This document shows positions 10,278-17,237 of a stretch of DNA of 22,500 nt, piece after piece. This DNA comes from Trachelipus rathkii (taxonomy: Eukaryota; Arthropoda; Malacostraca; Isopoda; Trachelipodidae), in contig JABUQX010041972.1 of assembly GCA_015478945.1 (NCBI GenBank), positions 1 to 22,500 on the forward strand, read 5' to 3'. A program made the translations under genes and the position numbers. Each line of letters starts with the position of its first letter. The stretch's first letter is position 1. Under the pieces are notes generated by a model. The model ran no database searches. It was given only the letters and a program-made list of their open reading frames with translations, and was not told the origin of the DNA.

Positions 10278-11645
10278 GAAAAGAGTGAAGTTGAAATTTT
10301 GGAAAGGAGTAGGTGTTCGTTACTCTTCAAAAATGGGTTAGAAAATACGGCAATTAATTTATGTGCAAAAAGTAGTGAGAAAAATATGTTTAGGTGTCTA
10401 GATTGCAACTTTGTTTCTAATTATGAAAGTAGGTTAACACAACATAGGTTAACTCATGTTGCTGTTAAGTTGCTTAAATGTTCAGATTGCAGTTATGAAT
10501 GCAAATGGAAATCAGAATTAAAATCTCATATGGTAAAGCATGTTAGTGTGAAGTTATTTAAATGTTCAGAATGCTGCCATGAATGTAAACGAAAAGGAGA
10601 TTTAAAAATACATATGTTAACGCACAACAATGTTAAGATGTTTAAATGTTCAGAATGCAGTTATGAATGTAATCGTAAACGTAATTATAAAATTCATATG
10701 CTCTCACATACCGGTCTTATGTTGTTTAGGTGTTCTGAATGTAGTTATGCGTGCAATGTGGAGCGTTACTTTAAAAATCATATGTTAGGGCATGCTGGTG
10801 CGAGGACTTTTAGATGCTCTGAATGTAGTTACGAATGTAATGAGAAAGGGAATTTAAAAGCCCATATGGTAAAACATGTCAATTTGAAGGCGTTTAAATG
10901 TGCAGAATGCAGCTATGAAAGTAAACGAAAAGGAGACCTAAAAATGCACATGTTAGTACACAACAGTGCTAAGTTGCTAAAATGTCCCGAATGCAGCTAT
11001 GAATGTAATACAAAACAGAGCTTACAGACGCATATGTTAACACACACAGATGTGAAATTGTTTAAATGTCCTGAATGTAGTTACGAATGTAATCATAAAC
11101 GTAATTTTAGAATTCACATGCAATCGCATGCAGGTATAAAGATGTTCAAATGTTCAGAATGTAGTTATGAATGTACTGCAGATAGTTACTTAAAAAGTCA
11201 CATGTTAATGCATACTGGTGTGAAGTTAAAATGTTCACAATGCAATTATGAATGTTATTATAAAGGCCGCTTAAAAGCCCATATGGCAACGCATGTTGAT
11301 GTGAAGTTGTTTAAATGTTCAGAATGCAGCTTTGAATGTAACCGGAAAACAAATCTAAAAACTCATATGTTAAAACATAATAGTGTTAAGTTGCTAAAAT
11401 GTTCAGACTGCAACTTTGAATGTAATACGAAACCCAGCCTAAAGTTACATATGCTAACACATACTGATGTGAAATTATTTAAATGTTCAGAATGCAGTTA
11501 TGAATGCAATCGTAAATATTATTTAAAAATTCATATGCTATCACATGCTGGTGTGAAGTTGTTTAAATGTTCAAAATGCAGTTATGAAAGTAATTATAAA
11601 GATTGTCTTAAAAAACATATGTTATCGCATTCAAATGCATGTTAA
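10278..11645 (+). CDS. C2H2 zinc-finger protein, 15 tandem fingers (3' exon)
   Basis: This is a putative nuclear nucleic-acid-binding protein. If translation starts at the first in-frame ATG (10386), it has 419 residues. If spliced after the AG at 10277, it has 455 plus upstream sequence. Fifteen C-x2-C-x12-H-x3-H fingers follow at 28-residue spacing (first Cys at residue 4 from the ATG, last finger at 395-419). The linker before finger 11 is one residue short. The linkers read HTDVKLF, HNSVKLL or HAGVKLF, not TGEKPF. Twelve fingers carry an extra Cys (CSECSYEC) at the place of the usual Phe; fingers 1, 7 and 15 lack it. No BTB, KRAB, SET or ZAD domain is present in this exon. The stop TAA at 11643 falls right after finger 15, and more finger-like sequence follows it. 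All ligand Cys and His are intact, so the exon looks under selection. Targets are unknown. Confidence 0.85.
   Translation, partial: EKSEVEILERSRCSLLFKNGLENTAINLCAKSSEKNMFRCLDCNFVSNYESRLTQHRLTHVAVKLLKCSDCSYECKWKSELKSHMVKHVSVKLFKCSECCHECKRKGDLKIHMLTHNNVKMFKCSECSYECNRKRNYKIHMLSHTGLMLFRCSECSYACNVERYFKNHMLGHAGARTFRCSECSYECNEKGNLKAHMVKHVNLKAFKCAECSYESKRKGDLKMHMLVHNSAKLLKCPECSYECNTKQSLQTHMLTHTDVKLFKCPECSYECNHKRNFRIHMQSHAGIKMFKCSECSYECTADSYLKSHMLMHTGVKLKCSQCNYECYYKGRLKAHMATHVDVKLFKCSECSFECNRKTNLKTHMLKHNSVKLLKCSDCNFECNTKPSLKLHMLTHTDVKLFKCSECSYECNRKYYLKIHMLSHAGVKLFKCSKCSYESNYKDCLKKHMLSHSNAC
10479..11645 (+). repeat. Five-finger higher-order repeat within the zinc-finger exon
   Basis: Fingers 6-10 (10815-11231, 417 bp) and 11-15 (11232-11645) match finger by finger. 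Shared features are a HVN/HVD end, an HNS end followed by LLKC, an NTKxSL helix ending THTDVKLFKC, an IHM-SHAG finger, and a final finger. Fingers 2-5 (10479-10814) match the same series but lack the NTKxSL finger. The array therefore grew by duplication of a block of about 420 bp, with one finger lost or never gained in the first block. Confidence 0.75.
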
Positions 11646-12040
11646 ATCTTTAAGTGCTCAGAATACAGTTGCGAATGTAATGTGAAAGGACAATTATCAT
11701 CTCATGTTAATGAAAGTTGATTAACATTTCAGAATGCAGCTACAATTGTAGAGTTACCTAAAAACTAAAATTTTAAGAGATCATAGCCCTAGTGTACTTT
11801 AGACCAGTCAATCAACACCAAAAAACACCCTGATCGACTACCTATAAGAGTGACAACAAATGAGACAAACATCTCTTATGAGCGCCTAAAATGAACCCGG
11901 CAATAGGCTCTGTCCTTTGGTGAAGGGTATGGTAATGAAATGCGCTATTATGTCTTCAGTGGCAGAAGAATAATAATATCTCAATGTACAAAGTGCAACT
12001 ATGGGCGTATAAGTAATTTGAAATGCATCTTAACGTTTGA
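11646..12040 (+). pseudogene. Zinc-finger fossils downstream of the stop codon
   Basis: In the same frame just after the stop, the sequence reads IFKCSEYSCECNVKGQL and then SSH. This is a sixteenth finger with its second ligand Cys changed to Tyr, ending at TGA (11718-11720). After a frameshift, SECSYNCRVT is visible near 11732-11762. Another core, CTKCNYGRISNLK, lies near 11986-12024. The array was once longer. These pieces cannot be translated as part of the present protein unless an unannotated splice or readthrough occurs. Confidence 0.65.
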
Positions 12041-12086
12041 GGACAAACTTTCCCTAAAAACAAACTATATTTAAATTGAAATTAAA

Positions 12087-12092
12087 AATAAA
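12087..12092 (+). terminator. Possible poly(A) signal AATAAA
   Basis: AATAAA lies about 440 bp after the zinc-finger stop codon, a plausible distance for a 3' untranslated region. The motif is frequent by chance in AT-rich DNA. Confidence 0.3.
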
Positions 12093-12310
12093 ACCACCCC
12101 TCGAAAAAGACGTGATGAAAACAGAAACCTAAGGAACAAAAGCAAAACGTAATGTTTCCCAGAAAGAATCCTCGTCTACCTTGTTACTTATAATGCGTTG
12201 AAACCCCAGAGAAATGTTACAAGTCTAACATCATCTCTTGCGTTGGGAGAGAAATCTGGCTCCTCCTCACCCGTTGGGCCCGCCTACTCGCTACCAAACG
12301 CCTCGACCTA

Positions 12311-13096
12311 TTGAACTGTTTAAGTTCTTGGACCTCCACTGGGTGCCCCACTAATGAAGCGTATCCTTTATACTTTTATCTTAGTTCGACAACTTCACAA
12401 CCCCTCACGTCTCGTAGCCATCTCGTCCTCAGTGACGCTTTAGATTACGTTCTCAGTACGACCGATCATCAGGGGACTCCCATGAGGAATGGTTCTCTCC
12501 TCGTTCGTGCCGCCTCTCGACATCAGAGTCAGTTATTGGCTTCTCTTTCATATTTGGGCGACCTACCGGTTGTCTCCACGCCGGACGATGTCTCCAATAC
12601 GTCTAAAGGAACCGTGTATGCTCTGAAGGCCCGTTCCGATGATTCTGACGCCATTCTCGAACATTTTAAAAAACGACGTATTCCGGTCACAAATGTCTAC
12701 CGATTCGGCCATACATCCCGCACCCGAGGAGATGTTTCAAATGTTACAAATTTAACCATCTTCCAAAATATTGCAGATCTCCCCAGTTCATCTGTCCGAG
12801 CTGTGATGACACTCCACACGCCTTTCGAAAACCCTCTTTGCTGCCCCAATTGCAAGGGTTCTCATCAGGCGTCATCTACGCACTGTCCCTCTTTTCTTTT
12901 GGAAATGGAGATTCTTGATCAGTGCATAATACATAAGCTCGACCGCCGTGAGGCCTCTCGTCGCGCTAGGGAGAAATTTTCACACCTATCCCTCGCCTTT
13001 GCTGCTGCTGCGACTAGGCCGGTATTTACCGCCCAACCTTCCCATCGCCGCCTGCTCGTCTACGAAATTCGCAGCTCCCTAGATCGGATACCGTAA
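12311..13096 (+). pseudogene. LINE ORF1 (gag-like) with a single zinc knuckle
   Basis: The open frame encodes about 260 residues but has no ATG at its start, and the upstream 60 bp continues the protein in another frame (RYQTPRPIELFKFL). ORF1 proteins of this class bind element RNA. A conserved tail is visible: PLCCPNCKGSHQASSTHCP, a C-x2-C-x3-H-x6-C knuckle, followed by an EARRRARE-like stretch (here EASRRAREKFS). Related ORF1s usually have two further CCHC knuckles just before this one. Here VRAVMTLHTPFENPL leads directly into the last knuckle, so the first two seem to have been lost in frame. It stops at TAA, 13094-13096. Confidence 0.65.
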
Positions 13097-13109
13097 CTAC
13101 TGCTGGTAT

Positions 13110-13360
13110 AAACATTTCTACTCTGCAATCGAATTCCTGTGTTGACATCTTATGCTCTCTTTCGTTCATTGACAGATTCTGGTGGGACAGGTTGCCTTAC
13201 GTTTGTGGTAGTGACCATTACCCAATATGAATTACATCTCTTTGTCCTGATCATCCTCAAACCCCCAATACCAGTTGGCGTTATGACAGGGCTGATTGGT
13301 CCTCCTTCCTCGACGCAACATACGTCCCCTGTCTCCCGGCCACTGACGTCTTTCCTTCAC
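13110..13360 (+). pseudogene. C-terminal end of a LINE apurinic endonuclease
   Basis: One frame reads a CVDILCS-like stretch, then a W-rich segment and CGSDHYPI (about 13215-13238). This is the conserved SDH motif of the exonuclease/endonuclease/phosphatase fold, whose His and Asp are catalytic. RADWSSFLD follows (13291-13317). The N-terminal two thirds of the domain, including its Asn, Glu and Asp-x-Asn motifs, is absent: ORF1 ends only about 20 bp upstream. This part cannot nick DNA by itself. Confidence 0.65.
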
Positions 13361-14910
13361 TTATTTTGCGGATGTTGTTCTGGAGGCGGCGGAAGCCCAT
13401 ATCCCTCGCTCTTCTGCATGCCATCGATCTGCTACACTGGTGGAACGCAGATTGCGCTTGGGCTAATCGTGCTAAACGTAAACTCTTTCGCTCATACAAG
13501 AGAACACCTACACAGTCAACGTTGATCCTCTTTAAGGACGCTGCTGCTCGGTCTCGTTGTATAAACAGGACTAGGAAACAGTTTTTTCGAACTACGTTTT
13601 CACTGTCAAATCATCTACGCCATTGTCTTCGGGGTATGGTGGTGTTCGCAAAATTTGTTGCAAGCACTACAGGGAGCCATCAACTGTGGCCGTCACCCGT
13701 GTGACATCATTTCCGTTCCGGGCATGGTTGCTGATGAGTTGAGATACCATTTTGCTACTTGCAGCGATTTTCGGTACCGAGAACCTTTCCGATCGATCCG
13801 CGACTGCACTCAATCCCCGGACTGTTCTGTTCCTCATTGTAAAGATCCTTCTTCCAATCGACTATTCACGAGGGTGAAATTTCAGTACGCTCTCCGCCTT
13901 TGCAAGGATGGAGCACCTGGCCTGTACCAAATGATACGTCATCTCCATGCCTCTGCTTCGGCGTTTCTCCTCTCTCTATATAATCGGGTCTGGGTGGAGA
14001 GGGTCTTCCCCCCAGTTTGGCTAACCGCTTATACCTTTCCCATTTCTAAATCAGGAAAGGACCCTACAATCGCAGACAACCAACGTCCTATTTCTCTAGC
14101 CTGTCACCTGTAAGCTGATGGAACCTCTTCTCCTGTTGGACCACGATATCCGTGAGGCTTTCTCCTCTAATAAAATGGGCCTAGCTGTTTTTTTTTACAT
14201 CTCGAGAAGGCTTACGATTCCACATGGAGAATGGGAGTTCTTCATAGCTTGCACTCGCTGGGCCTTAGGGGACAGCTTCTCCTCTTCCTTCAGTCTCTTA
14301 TGTCGGGTAGATCTTTCCGGGTTCGCTGTGGTACCACTCTGTCTCGTCATTTTGACATGGTCGAGGGGGTGGCGCAAGGAAGTGTACTCAGCGTTCTGCT
14401 ATTTGCTGTCGGTTTCAATGGTGTTATTGCAAGCATCCCATCTTCCGTTCAGTGCTCTCTCTATTTGGACGACCTGGCGTTGTATGTTTCTGGAGTCAAA
14501 CTTTCATGCATGGAACGTCAAATGCAGCTGGCCGTCAATGGGGTGACTTCGTGGTGTGATTCACGGCGTTTTGCTTTTTCCGTCACTAAAACGAAGACCG
14601 TGCTTTTCCGTAGAGGTGATTTGTCTTCCCTGTTGACCCTATATGGCTCACCCATCCGCCCTGAGTCGGAGGTGAGGTTCTTGGGGTCTGTTATTGGATG
14701 CTTGCCTGACATATCTCCCCCCATATCCTCAATCTGAAGATTAACTCCGAGAGACACTACATTGGACTCTATCCCAAACGCCACCTTACACATAACACAT
14801 CTACATCTGTGGCCCCCACCTGATACACACGATAAGGTCACTCGCTCGTCCTGCTGCTCCATGGTTGGTCAGGTCAAAGTTGGATTATGCGCACAGCCAC
14901 TGCGTCATAT
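13361..14910 (+). pseudogene. LINE reverse transcriptase, frameshifted and inactive
   Basis: The linker WWNADCAWANRAKRKLF (13440 on) leads into the RT. The blocks are ADNQRPISLACHL (14075-14110), then motif A as FLHLEKAYDSTWR (about 14190-14228), RGQLLLFLQSLMSGRSFRVR, motif B as EGVAQGSVLS (14362-14391), the catalytic box YLDDL (14464-14478) and KTKTVLF (14590-14610). The last readable frame closes at 14737. VRSKLDYAHSH resumes in another frame at 14868. The two Asp of the YxDD box are intact. The first Asp of motif A (usually FxDLEKA) reads His, which would abolish catalysis. Several frameshifts also break the protein. Confidence 0.75.
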
Positions 14911-14914
14911 GGCC

Positions 14915-15560
14915 AGATCACACCACCAACACCGCACACCCCACACACAGCCCCTTTTCCCCAACAACCTACAAACAAACCACACCCCACCCCCCACCAC
15001 CCCACCCACACCCCACACACAGATACACATACTCTCAAAAATTCACCAAAAAAAAAAAAATTCATACCAGCCCCCCCCGCCCGCCCCCCCCCCCCCCCCC
15101 GCCCTCCACCCCCCCCCCCCCTATCCTTCTCACACCAAACACACCCAATTATTTAAAGGTTAAAAAATTTTCAAAAAAAGTTCAAACACTAACCTTTACC
15201 TCTCTCCCTTTCTAATTTCACCACCACCCATCGCACAAAAATCAAGTCTCCAACACACCTAAAAAAAAAAAAATCATTACCACCCCCCCCCCCCCCTCCG
15301 ACTACAAGAAATTAAAATCTTTGTTATAACCAAAAAAATATAAAAAAACACCAACCCTCGCCCCCCCCCCCCGCACCCCCGCTCCCCACAACTCCTCACT
15401 CCATCAAATAATCCAAAAAACAACCTAAACAAATTCCAAAAAAAATCATTACCCTCCCTCCCTCCACCACCCACCCAACACATTTAGAAAGTCAGCCACC
15501 AAGAAATCACAAAAAAAAAATATCAGAAAAAAATATATCCACTCCCCCGCCCCCCGCCCT
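14915..15560. repeat. Almost G-free A/C low-complexity tract
   Basis: From 14941 to 15480 I count about 17 G in 540 bases. Long C runs lie at 15071-15121, 15281-15298 and 15360-15372, and A runs near 15048-15060, 15261-15273 and 15436-15445. A run of A, then a TCATTACC-like word, then a run of C occurs at about 15048, 15259 and 15436. Apparent proline-rich reading frames here are products of the C runs and are not genes. The minus strand has G runs able to form quadruplexes. Confidence 0.85.
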
Positions 15561-15726
15561 CCACCCCATTAACTAAATTCCGAAAAGACAATGAATAAAA
15601 AAAAATAATTCAATTAAATAAAAAAACATTTTTTAATCAAACTGACATTTACAAAAATTTTATTTACAATTTTATTAATTTTTTTTTGTAAAAAACTATA
15701 AATTAATATATATATATATATATATA
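15561..15726. repeat. AT-rich tract ending in a short (TA)n
   Basis: A and T homopolymer runs alternate, then TA repeats (15706-15726). It has no coding content of its own, but the (TA)n would encode the Tyr/Ile tail of the minus-strand ORF that follows. Confidence 0.7.
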
Positions 15727-15993
15727 CATATACGAACGCCCTATTAGCGTGCCATCAATTAACATGACAGGATTTTGGATGATGAATTTCGAATTGCGCG
15801 CATTAAAATCAATTAACGTGGAAATTAATAGCATATGCTGATATTTATTTTCATAGTCCACTGTAATATATAAAAAAAATTCTTGATCTGCAAAGTGTTG
15901 AAAAGATCCATATTTTGTTGGATTGAATAAGGATAAAGTAACTGAATTAACGTAATATAACATGAATGAGTTTTGTGTGAGCAATCTCCTCAA
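15703..15993 (-). CDS. Short unrecognised ORF, minus strand
   Basis: The frame encodes 96 residues from a non-ATG start, or 86 from the ATG at 15961-15963. Its composition (aromatics, NPTKYGSFQHF, NPVMLIDGTLIGRS) looks more protein-like than the chance frames nearby. The C-terminal Tyr/Ile repeats come from a (TA)n tract, so the true end may lie earlier or be a splice site. I recognise no domain. It faces away from the plus-strand ORF at 16160-16384, about 170 bp away. It may be an exon, a viral or transposon relic, or chance. Confidence 0.25.
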   Translation of the reverse strand: MRRLLTQNSFMLYYVNSVTLSLFNPTKYGSFQHFADQEFFLYITVDYENKYQHMLLISTLIDFNARNSKFIIQNPVMLIDGTLIGRSYMYIYIYIY

Positions 15994-16027
15994 TCTAGAT
16001 TGTTAAAAAGCTTAAATAGCCCATGCG

Positions 16028-16046
16028 TCAGCCTTTTAAAGGCTGA
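16028..16046. repeat. 19-bp near-palindrome between divergent ORFs
   Basis: TCAGCCTTT, one T, then AAAGGCTGA: the two 9-base arms are exact reverse complements. It sits between the starts of the two short divergent ORFs, where a dimeric protein site could be, but the role is a guess. Confidence 0.45.
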
Positions 16047-16159
16047 AATAATTGAGAGAATTTGCAAATTGTTTTAATTGATTTATTTTCTTCCTATGAG
16101 AAAATACTAAGTTGTATAATACGAATAAGGTCTGCGTTCGGCGTCTTATTGGATACTAG

Positions 16160-16384
16160 GAGCAGAAATCTGTTTTGTCGCAAACAATTACGTTAAATTT
16201 AAATTATACCGCTAAGGGGCTTAAAATATATATTATTCAAAATAACCTTTTCTATAAACAAAGTTCTACACGCAATTTTCGTAGAATAATACTTTCAGAG
16301 TTATACGCGCCACAAGCATTAAATGTTTACCAAATTGCATGCCATAAATTAGTTCCTCTCATAGATTCAGTTTTATCTATGTAG
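16160..16384 (+). CDS. Short unrecognised ORF, plus strand
   Basis: The open frame of about 74 codons has no ATG near its start and ends at TAG where the (TAGA)n tract begins. It includes TAKGLKIYIIQNNLF and RNFRRIILSELYAPQ, an amphipathic-looking sequence with no repeats. I recognise no family. The lack of a start codon suggests an internal exon, a relic or chance. The stop is formed by the edge of the microsatellite. Confidence 0.22.
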   Translation, partial: EQKSVLSQTITLNLNYTAKGLKIYIIQNNLFYKQSSTRNFRRIILSELYAPQALNVYQIACHKLVPLIDSVLSM

Positions 16385-16407
16385 ATAGATAGATAGATAG
16401 ATAGATG

Positions 16408-16485
<78 letters not shown>
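16382..16485. repeat. (TAGA)n microsatellite
   Basis: About 26 tetranucleotide units with a single interruption (TGGA) near 16406. Confidence 0.97.
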
Positions 16486-17237
16486 GTGGAAGTGTCTGTT
16501 AACTGAACTGCCGTGGTGGAGTCAATAGAAATTAAAGGAAATGAGTCCATATTATTAGTTTACACGCCATTCCGTTTAGTGTTAAGCATGTTTAAGTAGG
16601 AATATTTTAGAGAAGCTTAACTCTAAAGTTTCAATAGTGTTTTAAAAATAAGTAGGAATCTAATGTCTGATTTAAATGAGTTTTATAAGTGAAAAACATT
16701 GTTGGAAGGAAAGACGATAATAGAAAAGGAGCGGAGGATTAAAGCTTTGATATAGAGAGTAGTGAGAATAGAGGAAACAACAAAGCGACTTATCTTTAGG
16801 TAAGTAGATGTGTACTTGTTCATGCTAAGTGTAGTAAATCCTATACACATAAACATAATATTAACGCCACATTAAAAGGTGGAGGAAAAAAATCTGCTTC
16901 TGCTATCAGTGTTCGATGATCGAGTGTCCCAGAATACCATTTTAAGACGAAATGCGGACTTTGCGAAGAAATTAGTAGAATGGAAATAAAAAAATGTAGC
17001 AAAACGTGATCCCATGCACAGCTTTGAAACATTGAACTATGAGGAAAACGGAAATGAAGAAAGGAAGCATGAGGGAAGGAGTTAATTTTTCGCACAAGCA
17101 ACGTGTGTAATTTGGTTTCAGCTGAAGGTAGGTACCAAGGTGTTTTAACTCAATTCAGTAATGCTAGGCCCGAAGTTGATAAATGTCATAGCAGCTATTA
17201 AATATATTTGTGATTTTCTGGAGACACACCAAGAGGA
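16486..17237. other. No recognisable gene
   Basis: Purine-biased AT-rich DNA. A plus-strand patch near 16890-16990 (FDDRV..NTILRRNADFAKKLVEW) could be upstream sequence of the pseudogene that follows, but this is not secure. A minus-strand frame at 16841-17101 has no recognisable content. Confidence 0.4.

Larger units (their letters stand above)
12245..14910 (+). mobile_element. Jockey/I-like LINE, degenerate and internally deleted
   Basis: In order on the plus strand there are a gag-like ORF1 with a zinc knuckle, the end of an apurinic endonuclease, an RT with its palm motifs, and a post-RT block with VRSKLDYAHSH (14868-14900). This is the architecture of Jockey/I-type non-LTR retrotransposons. 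The unit is GC-richer than its surroundings. Frameshifts occur near 12330, 13580-13700, 13900, 14110-14200 and after 14737. The endonuclease N-terminal part is missing, and no 3' poly(A) or target-site duplication is evident, because the element runs into A/C low-complexity sequence. Confidence 0.8.

Noticed and set aside
14762..15215. Proline-rich and His/Thr-rich open frames on both strands
   Set aside because: They are produced by C and CA runs in a G-free low-complexity tract and have no independent support.
15703..16384. A relic of an integrated large DNA virus of crustaceans
   Set aside because: Compact divergent ORFs fit the idea, but neither protein is recognised and no viral core gene is seen.
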